From NCBI GenBank assembly GCA_043777375.1, contig JAYWHX010000002.1, forward strand, positions 1 through 64,000: a stretch of DNA of 64,000 nt, written 5' to 3'. The stretch is from TH-plancto1 sp043777375 (lineage in GTDB: Bacteria > Planctomycetota > Planctomycetia > Planctomycetales > Planctomycetaceae). The notes under the pieces were generated by a model that did no database searches, had not been told where the DNA came from, and saw nothing but the letters and a program-made list of their open reading frames with translations. How positions within the stretch are numbered: position 1 is the stretch's first letter; each line of letters starts with the position of its first letter. A program made the translations under genes and the position numbers. This document shows positions 49,922 through 60,800 of this stretch, piece by piece.

Positions 49922-51913
49922 ATGACTGGGAGTCTCTGCAGGATGTGTTTGTTTGGATTGTTCCTGGGAATTGCCTTGGCAGGCGACCTGACAGCAGAGC
50001 CAATTGCAGTGGCCGTATCGCCCGATCGCCATGTGCGGATTGAATTTCTGTTACTTCCGAACAAGAACCATCCGACCCCTGCGTATCGGGTGATGATGCG
50101 AGATCTGGAAATCATCGCTCCTTCTCGACTCGGGGTGGAGCTGGACGGTGAACCGGCACTGGGAACCTCGACCGAATTCTTAGGCACTGAAACTCGAACG
50201 ATTGACGAGAGCTACGAGCAAGTGACGGGCAAACAACGTCATGTGACGGTGCAGGCCACGGAGACTGTCGTTCGATTGCGAGAGACAGCCGGTCCACAGC
50301 GCAAGTGGGAAGTGGTACTGTATGCGGCAGATGATGGCGTCGCGGTTCGCTATCGTTTCCCCGCCCACCGGGAGGGCGAGACCTTGGCGATTCGGCAGGA
50401 AAGAACGGAGTTCAATCTCCCAGCCGCCGCCCGCACGACCGGGTTGCCGGTCCGCGATTACACCACCTCGTTCGAGGGGTACTATCAGTCACAACTGGTC
50501 AGTGATCTGAAGCCGAATTCGCTTTTCACACTTCCGTTTCTAGCGGAATGCGATGGCGGAGTCTTTGCCGCGATCACGGAGGCCAACGTGAATGAATACG
50601 CGGGAGCCTACCTGACTCCGCTGACTGGGGGAGGGCTGCAAACACGTTTGTCGCCGCTGCCGAAGGAACCGGCAATCGCGGTGCGGGCCACGCTCCCCCA
50701 TGTCTCGCCGTGGCGGGTGGTGCTGCTCGGTGATCGAATTGGACAGCTGATCGAGTCGAACCTCGTATTGAACTTAAATGAACCTTGCGCGATCGAGGAC
50801 ACGTCATGGATTCGCAGTGGGAAGACGACCTTTCCGTGGTGGAATGGATACTACGAAAAGAACGTGCCCTTCAAGATGGGCCTGAACACCGAGACAATGA
50901 AGTACTACATCGACTTCTGCGCCGAGTCGGGGATTCCGTATCACTCGCTGGATGGGGTGGGGCCGGATGCGTGGTACGGGGGGCCGATTGCTCCGTGGAA
51001 GGGTGATGACCCGACGACCGCGATCAAGGGACTGGACATTCCTGCCGTGCTCGCTCATGCAAGAGAGAAAGGGGTGCGGCTGCGATTGTGGATGAATTGG
51101 AAAGCCGCTGAGACACATATGGAACGCTCGTTCCCATTATATAAAGAGTGGGGCATCGAAGGGGTGATGCTTGACTTTATGGACCGCGATGACCAAGAGA
51201 TGAACCGCTTCCTGCGCCGTGCGATACAACTGGCAGCGGAGAACCACATGACGGTCACACTGCACGGTTGTTCGAAGCCGACCGGGCTGGAGCGGACGTA
51301 TCCGAATTTAATGACGAGCGAAGGGGTCTTGAACCTGGAGTATGACAAGTGGGACAAGGCCGGTGTGCCTGCCGATCACGAAGTGACCATAGCGATGACT
51401 CGCATGCTGGCCGGCCCACTCGATTTCCATCAGGGATCATTTCGCACAGTTCGACCGGGAGAGTTCCACGCCCAGAATGACGCTCCACTGGTCATCGGGA
51501 GTCCCGCGAAAACCTTGGCTAGCTATGTGGTGTATCAGAATCACATGTCGATGGTGGCCGACTATCCCAGTGCTTACCGAGGTCACCCCGCTTTGCCGGT
51601 GTTAGCTTCCCTTCCGACCACGTGGGACGAGACTCGCGTACTGGATGCCAAGCTGGGCGAGCATATTGTCATCGCGCGTCGCAGCGGCGAGGATTGGTAT
51701 GTCGGAGCCATGACCAATCAGACGGCGAGAACAATGGAAGTCCCGCTGGAGTTTCTCTCCGCCGGGTCATTTCGAGCGGAGTTGTTTGTCGATGACGAGT
51801 CGGAAGTCACCCGGTTCGCAATTCGTGAAGAGGCTGTCACAGCTCAGTCCCGAGTTTCGCTGGTGCTCTCTCCGGCGGGTGGGGCTCTCGTGCGGCTCAC
51901 GCGAGTGCCCTGA
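49922..51913 (+). CDS. Glycoside hydrolase family 97
   Basis: About 663 residues with a signal peptide ('LCRMCLFGLFLGIALAGD'). Residues about 25-275 are the beta-sandwich N-terminal domain ('YAADDGVAVRYRF', 'TTSFEGYYQSQ'). The TIM barrel spans about 285-560 with 'PWWNGYYEKNVPFKMG', 'RLRLWMNWKA', 'GVMLDFMDRDDQEMN' and 'VTLHGCSKPTGLERTYP'. A C-terminal beta domain follows. The family includes alpha-glucosidases and alpha-galactosidases; 'VMLDFMDRDDQ' carries the likely catalytic acidic residue. The ATG at 49922 was preferred over the TTG at 49919. It is monocistronic, with no sugar transporter nearby. Confidence 0.92.
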   Translation: MTGSLCRMCLFGLFLGIALAGDLTAEPIAVAVSPDRHVRIEFLLLPNKNHPTPAYRVMMRDLEIIAPSRLGVELDGEPALGTSTEFLGTETRTIDESYEQVTGKQRHVTVQATETVVRLRETAGPQRKWEVVLYAADDGVAVRYRFPAHREGETLAIRQERTEFNLPAAARTTGLPVRDYTTSFEGYYQSQLVSDLKPNSLFTLPFLAECDGGVFAAITEANVNEYAGAYLTPLTGGGLQTRLSPLPKEPAIAVRATLPHVSPWRVVLLGDRIGQLIESNLVLNLNEPCAIEDTSWIRSGKTTFPWWNGYYEKNVPFKMGLNTETMKYYIDFCAESGIPYHSLDGVGPDAWYGGPIAPWKGDDPTTAIKGLDIPAVLAHAREKGVRLRLWMNWKAAETHMERSFPLYKEWGIEGVMLDFMDRDDQEMNRFLRRAIQLAAENHMTVTLHGCSKPTGLERTYPNLMTSEGVLNLEYDKWDKAGVPADHEVTIAMTRMLAGPLDFHQGSFRTVRPGEFHAQNDAPLVIGSPAKTLASYVVYQNHMSMVADYPSAYRGHPALPVLASLPTTWDETRVLDAKLGEHIVIARRSGEDWYVGAMTNQTARTMEVPLEFLSAGSFRAELFVDDESEVTRFAIREEAVTAQSRVSLVLSPAGGALVRLTRVP

Positions 51914-51939
51914 TTTTTGCCCATCATCCGGCCACCACT

Positions 51940-53586
51940 CTAACTGCCTGGGCGGAAGTCAGCCCGGGAGGTCGTACGAAACTGGACCTGGAGTCCGAAG
52001 ATCTCCTCGAACAAGCTGCGATTCTGCTTGAGAGCCAATTGCTCGATGGACAGATCGTCAACGTTCGGAATGGAAATGAGGAGTGTGTTTGCTTTGCGGT
52101 GACATTCCAATTCACGCACTCGACTGGAGCGAGAGGCGTCCAGAGAAATAGCGATCCGCAGAATCGCTGCCATTTTGGAGACAGCCACGCGTCCGTCTCG
52201 ATCAAGAGTGCTATAGAACGGATGCGTCGGCTTGGGAGATGAGCGGCGGTGGTAGCGTGTCACCAAGCCAACTTGCATCACATCCGCACTTGATAAGCCG
52301 AATAGTTCGCTGTTCATGATCAGATACTGCGAGTGTTTATGTAAGCTGCCCGTATTTACAAAAGATCCGATTTCATGCAAGATCGAAGCGACATACAGCA
52401 GTAATTCATAACGGGCATCGAATCCGTGTTCAGATTTCAGCTCGCGAAACAACTTTTGAGACAACTCGGCCACTTGAACGGCATGGTCTTCGTCGAATTG
52501 ATACTTCCGACCGAGTTCTAATGCGGAGCGCACGATCTGTCGACGAAAATCCTCTGACCAGACGCCTCCATCAGCCATTTCCCTGAGCAAACCATCTCTC
52601 AGATTCGCACTGCTCACATGGATCTGATCCAAATTCAGCAGCCGAGCGAGTTCGAGATAGGTGAGTAGCGCTGGCCCAGCAGTCTCGGCTTCCGCAAATG
52701 GAATGCGGTATTTACGAACAATGGCGTCTTCGCCCAGCTCTAAGAACCCATCGACGAACTTTGCCAGTTGCTTGACGGTAATAATTCCGAACTGCTGAGG
52801 ATCCCATTCTTTTAAGATCTGCCTGGCCGCAAAACGGGCATCACCACCGAGGGCGAGGAGTTCCACTTTACGATTGGCTGGAATGTGCGACGGCAGAGTT
52901 TCGAGTTGTCGCTGAATTTCGCTCTGCATAATGTCGCGCAGCTTGGACTGCGTGGCCCGCAGGGATTCGAGTGACTCGTGAAGTCGCAATGACCCGAGAC
53001 GAAACGCATGCGCATAGGCGACGTTTCCGGCATCGACATACAGCAACTCTGTACTGCCTCCACCGACTTCGGCGATGGCGACGCGGGCATCATCGAGTTC
53101 GGGGTGTGACGCCAACTGATCCTTGATGCTGCGATAAGTGATGCGGTGGACTTCTGGTTCGTCGATCGTCTCGACATTCAGACCTGTGGCCACATAGATT
53201 CGATCCACAAAGGCGATGCGATTTGTCGCCTCACGGACGGCACTCGTGGCCACGACACGTATTTGCTCCGGACGGGTAATCTGATACTCGGCCAACTTCT
53301 TGCGATAGGTCTTCAGGACACGCACGCAGTCTTCGATTGTTGAACGAGCGATCTCCCCCTTTGTGAAGGTATCCTTTCCCAGACGCACCCCCTGAGACAG
53401 ATTCTCGATGACTCTCACTTGGCTGGCGGAATCAATCTCCGCAATTGCCATGCGAATGGAATTGGTTCCCACATCGATGACAGCCACCACGCGGGAGGGG
53501 CCGGACCGCGGACTGGGGGGAGGGGTGGGACTCACGAGGGGATCCAACTCGAACGAGGAAAACAGAGATCGTGGGGATGTTCCCAT
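51940..53586 (-). CDS. Ppx/GppA-type phosphatase with C-terminal HD domain
   Basis: About 548 residues. 'VAVIDVGTNSIRMAIAEI' is the phosphate-1 loop of the actin-like ASKHA fold; 'VRVVATSAVREATNR' and 'VAIAEVGGGSTELLYVD' (phosphate-2 loop) follow. An alpha-helical HD-type domain occupies about 340-510, with 'LLYVASILHEIGSFV' and 'LFGLSSADVMQVGLV'. This domain order is that of exopolyphosphatase/pppGpp phosphohydrolase. The start at 53586 is the first ATG; GTG 53592 is possible. It may set polyphosphate or (p)ppGpp levels. Confidence 0.9.
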   Translation of the reverse strand: MGTSPRSLFSSFELDPLVSPTPPPSPRSGPSRVVAVIDVGTNSIRMAIAEIDSASQVRVIENLSQGVRLGKDTFTKGEIARSTIEDCVRVLKTYRKKLAEYQITRPEQIRVVATSAVREATNRIAFVDRIYVATGLNVETIDEPEVHRITYRSIKDQLASHPELDDARVAIAEVGGGSTELLYVDAGNVAYAHAFRLGSLRLHESLESLRATQSKLRDIMQSEIQRQLETLPSHIPANRKVELLALGGDARFAARQILKEWDPQQFGIITVKQLAKFVDGFLELGEDAIVRKYRIPFAEAETAGPALLTYLELARLLNLDQIHVSSANLRDGLLREMADGGVWSEDFRRQIVRSALELGRKYQFDEDHAVQVAELSQKLFRELKSEHGFDARYELLLYVASILHEIGSFVNTGSLHKHSQYLIMNSELFGLSSADVMQVGLVTRYHRRSSPKPTHPFYSTLDRDGRVAVSKMAAILRIAISLDASRSSRVRELECHRKANTLLISIPNVDDLSIEQLALKQNRSLFEEIFGLQVQFRTTSRADFRPGS

Positions 53587-54094
53587 GATCACTGGGGGGA
53601 GGCAACGTGACTTTGGCGAAGGAGTTCATATTTCACAGAGCAGCCCTGTGCCGCCAAGGGTCTGAGAATGAGGTCACGTACGATTCCCAGAGATCCTCAT
53701 TTTCCATTCGCTTCCTTCGCGACCTTTATGTTTCCGTTTTGACTCAGCTTGATGGGGGGGATTGAACATAAAGGTCGCGAAGAACGTGAAGGGGGAGTGA
53801 AAGAGGGTTCTCCTCCGAAGTCTCGCGAAACCTGCATACGCTCTTGAGGAGAGACATACTGAAGCGTGCCGCCCCCCGAGGGACCGCTACAACCACACCT
53901 CAAAAATTCATGGGAAAGCAGGGTTTTTCTGCAATATCTTCCATTCGCGAGGCGTCATACCGTAAGTTTCCCTCGGACTGCTCGGAATTTCCCAGTCGTC
54001 ACAAGCCTCACAACCTGCCCAAACTGCGTCAAGTGGCCTATACTGCGACCGGATCGGGCGACAGCGCCCGTGTCGGTTGTCCAAGGATGCGACC
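53587..54094. other. Intergenic region with an 18-bp inverted repeat
   Basis: No gene is supported here. An 18-nt perfect arm pair occurs at 53715-53732 and 53765-53782 (cttcgcgacctttatgtt and its complement). It belongs to the same 'gaacataaaggtcgcgaag' wording as the other dispersed repeats. The promoters of the phosphatase and the next gene are probably in this stretch. Confidence 0.6.
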
Positions 54095-57000
54095 ATGCGC
54101 CACCTGTTTTTGACCTTCCTTTCCGTCGTCCTGCTGTTCAGCCAACCGCTGCCAGTCGCAGGACAAGAGGCCCCGCCCGCTGTGGTTGATCCAGCCGCTC
54201 CCGCGACGCCGGAGCCTGCCCAGCCCGCCGAACCGGCTGAGGCGGCTGTGGCGGAGGCGGCGAAAAAGCCGGAAGGGCCGCGTGAGATTTACCTGCCCTT
54301 CAAGTTCCTCAAAGGGATCTTTGAGAGTCAGGGAGCCAGTGTGGTCGTCCCGCTGGACGAGTACCAGCGTCTCAAAGCGGCGGCAGAGAAGGCCCCAGTC
54401 GCTCCTCCGGCAGTCAGTGCGGTCATTACTGGTGCGACTTATGCCGCCAGTGTTGAGCAAGACCTCGCCCGCATTCGAGCGGAATTGACCGTCAATGTTC
54501 TCGGCACGCCGTGGGTCGAAGTCCCGATCCGCTTCGGCGATGCCGCAGTGGCTAAGCTCGAAGCCGGTGACAAAATCCTGCTGAAGGGGACCGGCGATGG
54601 CAACTATTCACTCCTCTTCGGAAATACCGGCGAGCAAAAAATCGTCCTCGAACTGACTGCTCGTATCCACACGTCACCGGAAGGTCGCGAATTCGGCTTC
54701 GATGTCCCGACCACCGGCATCACGACGTTCGAGATTGTCATCCCCGAAGCCGACCAGACCGTCGAAGTCACGCCCCGCCTGATTGCGATTCCTGCCGAAG
54801 CCGCTGCGATGCAGACCCGCTTCAAGGCCAACCTGGGATCGACGCCGCGCATCACCGCTCGCTGGCGTCCCAAGGCGACCAGCAAGCCCGAGATGGACCT
54901 GCTCGCCAGTGTCACCAATTACACCCGCGTCAGTGTCGAAGACGGACTGATCCATACAGACGCACAGTTCGCCTATGAAGTTCTACGCGGCGAAGTCTCC
55001 CAGCTGCGGATTTCCGTTCCAGTCGGGCACCGCATTCTGGATGTCTCCGCCGAAGCCCGCTTGAAGGGGTGGCAGGCGAAGGAAGAAGACGGTCGGCAAG
55101 TCGTGTCTGTGGAACTGCTCGGCGGGCAGACCGGCAAGTTCAATGTCGAGGTCCATACCGAGCGCAAGATTCCCGAAGAGGCGTTCGATGTGGCGGGCTC
55201 GACCGAGGCCGCGCTCGTCGGCATCCACGCGCTGGATGTCGTACGCGAATCGGGCCAGATCGGGCTGTTCAATTCCGCGGATCTGACGCTCACCATTGAA
55301 GAGCAGCAGGGTGTGGTTCGCATCGATGCCAATGAACTGCAAGAACGTTTGCGGGGCGAGCGAGTCACATCGTTCAAATATTACTCACCCAAGTTCGTGC
55401 TCAAGGCGTCCGTCAAACCTGTGCAGCCGCGCGTGCTGGTTGACCAGTCCGCGCAGCTGGTCTTCGGAGATGATGAGCTGCGATTAATCTCGGGAATCCA
55501 GTACACGATCGAGCGGGCGGGTCTGTTTCAGTTGCAGTTGAAAGTGCCGGACGGTCTGGTGATCGACACCGTCGAATGCCCCGGCCTAAAGGATTTCAAT
55601 GTGGATGAGGCGACTCGCCTGCTGACCGTGAATCTCAATGACAAGACGCTGGGCACGATCCCACTGACGGTTCGCGGACACCGCAACTACGCAGCTGGAA
55701 TGGAACAGGCCGAGCTAACTCTGCCGGTTCTGGAGCCCGTCGGAGCCGAACGAGATACCGGCAATCTGCATGTCTTCGCCAAGGAATCGATTGAGGTCAT
55801 CACCAATGAGGTGGGGTTGGCCTCAGCCCAACCGCTTCCCGTTGTTCCCGGCTCAGCTGTGGGCGATGCGCTGGCCACATCGTCGTGGAGCTACACCCGC
55901 CGCCCGGTGACAATCCCCGTTAAAACGGCGCGGAAGCCAACTCGTATTTACGCCACGGTCGCGACCACGGTCCACCTTCAACCGGAACTCAGCGAGATCA
56001 AAACTCAGCTCGATTTCCAGGTGCAGTACGCGGGGATCGACACGTTCCGCTTCTTGGTTCCTGAATCCGTGTCCGACCGTGTTCAAATTGAGAGCGTCTC
56101 CACCAATGGCAACTCGCCCGGCGTGAAGCAAAAATCAGCGGCTCCCGCAAAGGATGGCTGGGTCGAGTGGACCGTTGTCATGCAGCGAGAAGTGATTGGC
56201 ACGCAGCGGTTCGCGATCTCGTATGACATGAAACCAGAACCCACGACTGGTTCGGTCGAACGCAAAATCACGGCCCAGGTCCTGCGGCCTTTGGGCTACG
56301 AAAAGGGCGAGGCCAAGACTCCGCTGTCGCAGGTCAGCGGTGAGCTGGTCATCACCAAAGATGATTCTCTGGCTGTCAGTGCGAAGGCCACTGGGGGCGA
56401 TGTCGAGCCGATCGATGTGCGCGAGCTGTCCACCCTGCCGCAGACCGGGACACAAGCGTTCCAGTACTTCACTCAGCCGGACGATTCCGCGATCCAGCTG
56501 GCGATCACGCAGACCAAATACGAGATCGAGCAGGTCGTTGCGACCGTCGTGTCCAAGGCACTGGTCGAGATCGTCACGGGCGAAACGGCTGATGCCACCT
56601 ACTTGGCTCGGATGCGTCTGAAGACCAGTGAGCGGCAACGCCTGCTGGCTCATTTGCCGAAGGGTTTGAAAGTTCTCAACGTCACTGTCGCTGGCCGCGA
56701 AGTCAGCCTCGAAAAGGCCGACGTGGCCGAAGATCAGCGGCTCGGTGGATCGTGGGAAACGTTCTGGATTAACGTCGCCCGCGATACAAGCAGCGATCAG
56801 GAATTCATCGTCTCGCTGCATTTCCAGTGGGGCGTCAACCCCGCACTCGGCGACAGCACCTATGGACGCGGATCGCTCGATCTGCCACTGCCCGTTCTGG
56901 GACAGAAGGGCACTGTCCCCGTTCAGCAACTCAAGACCGTTGTCTATGTGCCCGAGAAGTTTTCCCTCGTGGGCGACCCTGTCGGATTTGTCGCGCCGCT

Positions 57001-57553
57001 GCGCATCAGGCCGTGGCATGTTCTGTGGTGGGGGCATCGTCCACCGGCCACAATTGACGATAGCTGGTTCGGAGACAGCGGGGCATCCGACCGACTCCCG
57101 ACTCAAGGCCGAATGGCGTATGCCTACACCAATCTCGGTGGGGCGAACCAGATCACCGTCACGTGGTGGAACCGCATCGGCATGGCGTTCCTCTTCAGCC
57201 TCTCCGCAGCTGCGGTCGCTCTGCTATTGATGCGAACATCGGTCGACAACAAGCTCAGCGTGTTGATGATCGCCGTATTCGCAGCTGTGCTGTATGGTCT
57301 GAAGGATTCGCAAACTTTGGCTCACGTGCTGCTGGCCGCTCGTTATGGTTTGCTGTTCCTCTTCGGTCTGTGGACGGTAAAAACCGTCTTCGGTCGCCGC
57401 GCAATTGCGGCGACCATGCTGGCAGCCGCACCGCTAACTGCCGCTGTTCCGACGACGGTGACACCCGCTCCGGTCTCGGAAACCGCTTCGAGTGATTCTC
57501 CTCCTCCTCCCCCGCTTGAGAACTCTGGGAACGACCAGTCTTCACAGGCCTGA
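54095..57553 (+). CDS. Large exported membrane protein of unknown function
   Basis: About 1,152 residues with a signal peptide ('LFLTFLSVVLLFSQPLPVAG'), a Pro/Ala/Glu linker, then 'REIYLPFKFLKGIFESQG', 'VVVPLDEYQRLKAA' and a long all-beta region. Near the C-terminus are three or four hydrophobic helices (about 1030-1120), after 'HVLWWGHRPPATIDD', and a Pro/Ser-rich tail. I do not recognise a family. It shares its N-terminal plan (conserved 'VPL-E-Y/F' and an 'SA-Y-A' strand) with the next gene, so the two are probably paralogues. AAGGA precedes ATG 54095; a TTG at 54077 would add six residues. Confidence 0.75.
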   Translation: MRHLFLTFLSVVLLFSQPLPVAGQEAPPAVVDPAAPATPEPAQPAEPAEAAVAEAAKKPEGPREIYLPFKFLKGIFESQGASVVVPLDEYQRLKAAAEKAPVAPPAVSAVITGATYAASVEQDLARIRAELTVNVLGTPWVEVPIRFGDAAVAKLEAGDKILLKGTGDGNYSLLFGNTGEQKIVLELTARIHTSPEGREFGFDVPTTGITTFEIVIPEADQTVEVTPRLIAIPAEAAAMQTRFKANLGSTPRITARWRPKATSKPEMDLLASVTNYTRVSVEDGLIHTDAQFAYEVLRGEVSQLRISVPVGHRILDVSAEARLKGWQAKEEDGRQVVSVELLGGQTGKFNVEVHTERKIPEEAFDVAGSTEAALVGIHALDVVRESGQIGLFNSADLTLTIEEQQGVVRIDANELQERLRGERVTSFKYYSPKFVLKASVKPVQPRVLVDQSAQLVFGDDELRLISGIQYTIERAGLFQLQLKVPDGLVIDTVECPGLKDFNVDEATRLLTVNLNDKTLGTIPLTVRGHRNYAAGMEQAELTLPVLEPVGAERDTGNLHVFAKESIEVITNEVGLASAQPLPVVPGSAVGDALATSSWSYTRRPVTIPVKTARKPTRIYATVATTVHLQPELSEIKTQLDFQVQYAGIDTFRFLVPESVSDRVQIESVSTNGNSPGVKQKSAAPAKDGWVEWTVVMQREVIGTQRFAISYDMKPEPTTGSVERKITAQVLRPLGYEKGEAKTPLSQVSGELVITKDDSLAVSAKATGGDVEPIDVRELSTLPQTGTQAFQYFTQPDDSAIQLAITQTKYEIEQVVATVVSKALVEIVTGETADATYLARMRLKTSERQRLLAHLPKGLKVLNVTVAGREVSLEKADVAEDQRLGGSWETFWINVARDTSSDQEFIVSLHFQWGVNPALGDSTYGRGSLDLPLPVLGQKGTVPVQQLKTVVYVPEKFSLVGDPVGFVAPLRIRPWHVLWWGHRPPATIDDSWFGDSGASDRLPTQGRMAYAYTNLGGANQITVTWWNRIGMAFLFSLSAAAVALLLMRTSVDNKLSVLMIAVFAAVLYGLKDSQTLAHVLLAARYGLLFLFGLWTVKTVFGRRAIAATMLAAAPLTAAVPTTVTPAPVSETASSDSPPPPPLENSGNDQSSQA

Positions 57554-57652
57554 ATCCAAAGGAGGGGAGAGAGATCATGAAGAGTTTTCAGTCGTCAGTT
57601 TTCAGTTGTCAGTCAGCAGAGCGACTCGCTCACATGTCTCGGTCAGAGAATG

Positions 57653-57809
57653 ACCACGGAGGCACGGAGGCACGGAGAGGAGGAGGGAGTTGTCATCGGC
57701 AACCAACCACCGGCGACCTCATCGCTTCTATCCGAAATGGAATTGATGCCTCCCTCGCCCCCCCAACAATTTCCCTCCACTCTTCTCCGTGCCTCCGTGC
57801 CTCCGTGGT
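57653..57809. repeat. Inverted repeat of cacggaggcacggagg type
   Basis: Arms 57653-57678 (accacggaggcacggaggca...) and 57784-57809 are perfect over 26 bp around a 105-nt spacer. Just upstream is a short tandem 'cagttttcagttgtcag' motif (57590-57613). The right arm overlaps the chosen GTG start of the next gene. Confidence 0.8.
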
Positions 57810-60800
57810 GAACCTCTTCCTCCGGGGACTCGTGCTCACGCTCCTGCTCTTGCTCGGACAGTCATCGACACCGGCCCAAGACCCGGTCGATCTGCTCGAT
57901 CAACCGCTGCGGCATATTTTCGTCCCACTCGAAGAGTTCGACGCCGTAATGGCCCGTGATCGTCAGGGTGTCCTGATCAAGAAGGCCGAGTTCGAAGCAC
58001 TCGTTGCCGAGGCGATCAAGAACAAGCCCGTCGGAGTCCAACCGACCGGAGTTGTCGTCTCATCCGCCAACTACGTGGCCAAGATCGATGGCGATCAGCT
58101 GGTCATGACGGCCACGATCCAGTTCACGAATTTCAACAAAACCTGGACTGAATTTCACATCCCGGCAAGTGGTCTCTCGGTCGAGAAGTGCCATATTAAT
58201 GGACAGCCCGCGCTGGCGGGATGGCATGCCGAGAATCCCAACATCCTGCGAGTCTTCACCGACGTTCAAGGGGCCGGCACGATCACCCTCGATCTCTCCG
58301 CGCGGCTGGCAGCTGTGGGCAGCGATCTGGCGACGGGCTTTGGGATTGTCCCGGCTGCCAGCGGCGAATTGGTGGTCTCGCTTCCGGCAGGCAAATTTCT
58401 GCAAGAGAGCGGGAACAACTTTCCTCGCAGCGCTCCGGCAGATCAGCCCGCCGAGTACCGCGTCGCTCTGGGAGGGCACTCAAGTGTCACACTCCAAATC
58501 ACCAATCGACAGGCCAGTACGCGCACGGATGCCTTGACCTTGGCCAATACGGCGATCGCGGTGGCTGTCGCTCCCGGTGAGGTGACTTGGTCGGCCAAGT
58601 CCGCGCTGCAGGTCGTGGGGCGCCCCGTTGACCGCATCGTCTGTACTGTCCCCATGTCGCTGGAGATCACGGCGGTGGAGTCGACCGGCCTCGATTCGTG
58701 GTTGCTAACTGACACGCCGGATGACCCGGCGCGGACCACGATCACGCTGGCATATCGTCAGCCATTCGAGGGCAGTCGCGAGATCACCTTTCGAGGTGTG
58801 TTGAAAGCCGCCAGCGACATGGCGTGGGAAGTGCCGACGCTCGACTTCAATGACATCACATCGCAGGTCGGCATTGCCGAGGTCCGCTACCCAGCGGGTG
58901 TTCGCCTGCGGGTCGGCGAACTCGATGGAGTTCGCACCGTGGTCAGCCAGGCGGTGACTGCGGAGAACGGAGACTCGCTGCTGCACTTCCAGATCTGGAA
59001 GCCGCGTTTCAAGCTGCCGTTTGTGACCGAGCCGAAGACCCGCGAAGTCCGCGCCGCTGTGACAAACCTGCTCGACCTCAATGCCAACGGTCTCGACTTC
59101 ACAGCTGTCATCAATCTGCAAACACGCCTCGCTCCGCTGTTCGATGCACAGATCAATCTCCCGGCCGAATGGCAGATCCGCAGTGTCTTCCTCGGCGATC
59201 AACCGATCACATGGCAGGTCGTTCCGCAGGAAGCAGGCATCAATCAGATCCGCATCACGTTCCCGACTCCGATCCCGGCGGATGGGACCGTCTCACTGAC
59301 CTTGAATGCCGGACTCGAACCCGAGAAGTGGCCCGTCGAGGACCAGCCCACCCAGATCGCGCTCCCACGTTTACAGCTGCCACAAGCGGGTGTGATCGAG
59401 GGGCTCTATGGGATCACCGCCGAGGTCGCACTGGATGTCGTTCCCGCCGAGGTCGCGGGTCTCGATCAGCCTAGCCCGGCGGAGCTCAATATCCTGCGGC
59501 AGAAGATTGCCGCCTATGGCCGAGAGATCCGCCTGGGTTTCAGCCTGCAGGACTCCGAATACAAGGGCCAGCTGAAGGTCGCTCGCAAGCCTGCTCGGAT
59601 ATCGAGCAATGCATCGACGTTCTTCCGCATCGAGCCTGACACGCTGAACACGCACATCGAGAGCCAGCTGCGCATCGAGGGCGGGGGAGTTCGGCAGTTG
59701 CTGATCGATCTGCCAGAAGCGTCGGGGACTGACCTGCGATTCCGGTTATCGCCGTTTTTCACCGTGATGCCCAATGCTGGTGACCAGCAACGAATCAGCC
59801 TGCCGATTCCTCCGAAAATCGTCGAGCAAACTGCTGCCCCGGCCAAGAACGGCATCCGCCGCTGGACGTTGCGGTTCGATCGCTATGCGAACGACACCTA
59901 TCGGCTGTCGGTCGATATCCGTCATCCACGACCCGAGAAGGGGCCATTCAATTGCCCTGTGTTCACTGTCATCGGAGCCGAACGCGAGACGGGGTTCGTC
60001 GCGATCGAAGCCTCGCAGGAGCAGTTCCTGTCTCCGCTGGCCACCGATGTCACCGGGCAGCCGCTGCTGAAGGTCGACCCGATCGACTTCCCACCAGCGG
60101 CCTATCGTCCACAAGAGGCGATCGTCGCGGGCTACCGCTACACCCGGCCCGGCTGGGCGCTGGCTGTCGGCGAGCAACGCTTCGACCGGGCACAGGTGCC
60201 GACAGCGGTCGGTCACTCGGCGGGATACAAGACTGTTCTCGGGCGGAATGGCGAACTTCAGCATCAAGCTGATCTGGAGTTCACGGCCATCGGCGTGCAG
60301 AACCTGAAGGTACGTCTGCCGGAGAATGTCGACCTCTGGGCCGTGCAACTCGATGGACAACCGCAGGAGATACGCAGCCAGGCAGACGGCCTGCTCGTGG
60401 CGGTTCCCCAAGATGGTCAGGCGACGGCGCATCACACGCTGACCCTGTTCTACCGCTCCAGCTTGCCGACTCCGAACAGTGACGAGTTCCGCCAAGTCCC
60501 GCCGCTGTTCACCGTGCTGGATGGGCAGGGGGCCGAGCAACCGCTCGACATCTTGAAGCAATCATGGCAGCTGTACCACCCGGACAATTTGCTGTTGATC
60601 GACAGCCCGGGCGCGTTCCAACCGAAATTGGATCTCGACCAGGATGGGTCGCTCGGTCGTTGGAGTTCGCTGTTCCGCGCCCCGAGTCCGCAGCAGATTC
60701 GCGATGCCGTTCTGCTGGTCGCGATTGTGTTCCTGCTGGTGTGGGGTCTACGGAAGACAGTCGCCCGGTTTGGGTGGCTGCGATCTTTCAGCAGCGCAGC

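Noticed and set aside
56135..57106. Minus-strand frame of 323 codons inside the large exported protein gene
   Set aside because: No domain recognised; shadow of the long plus-strand frame.
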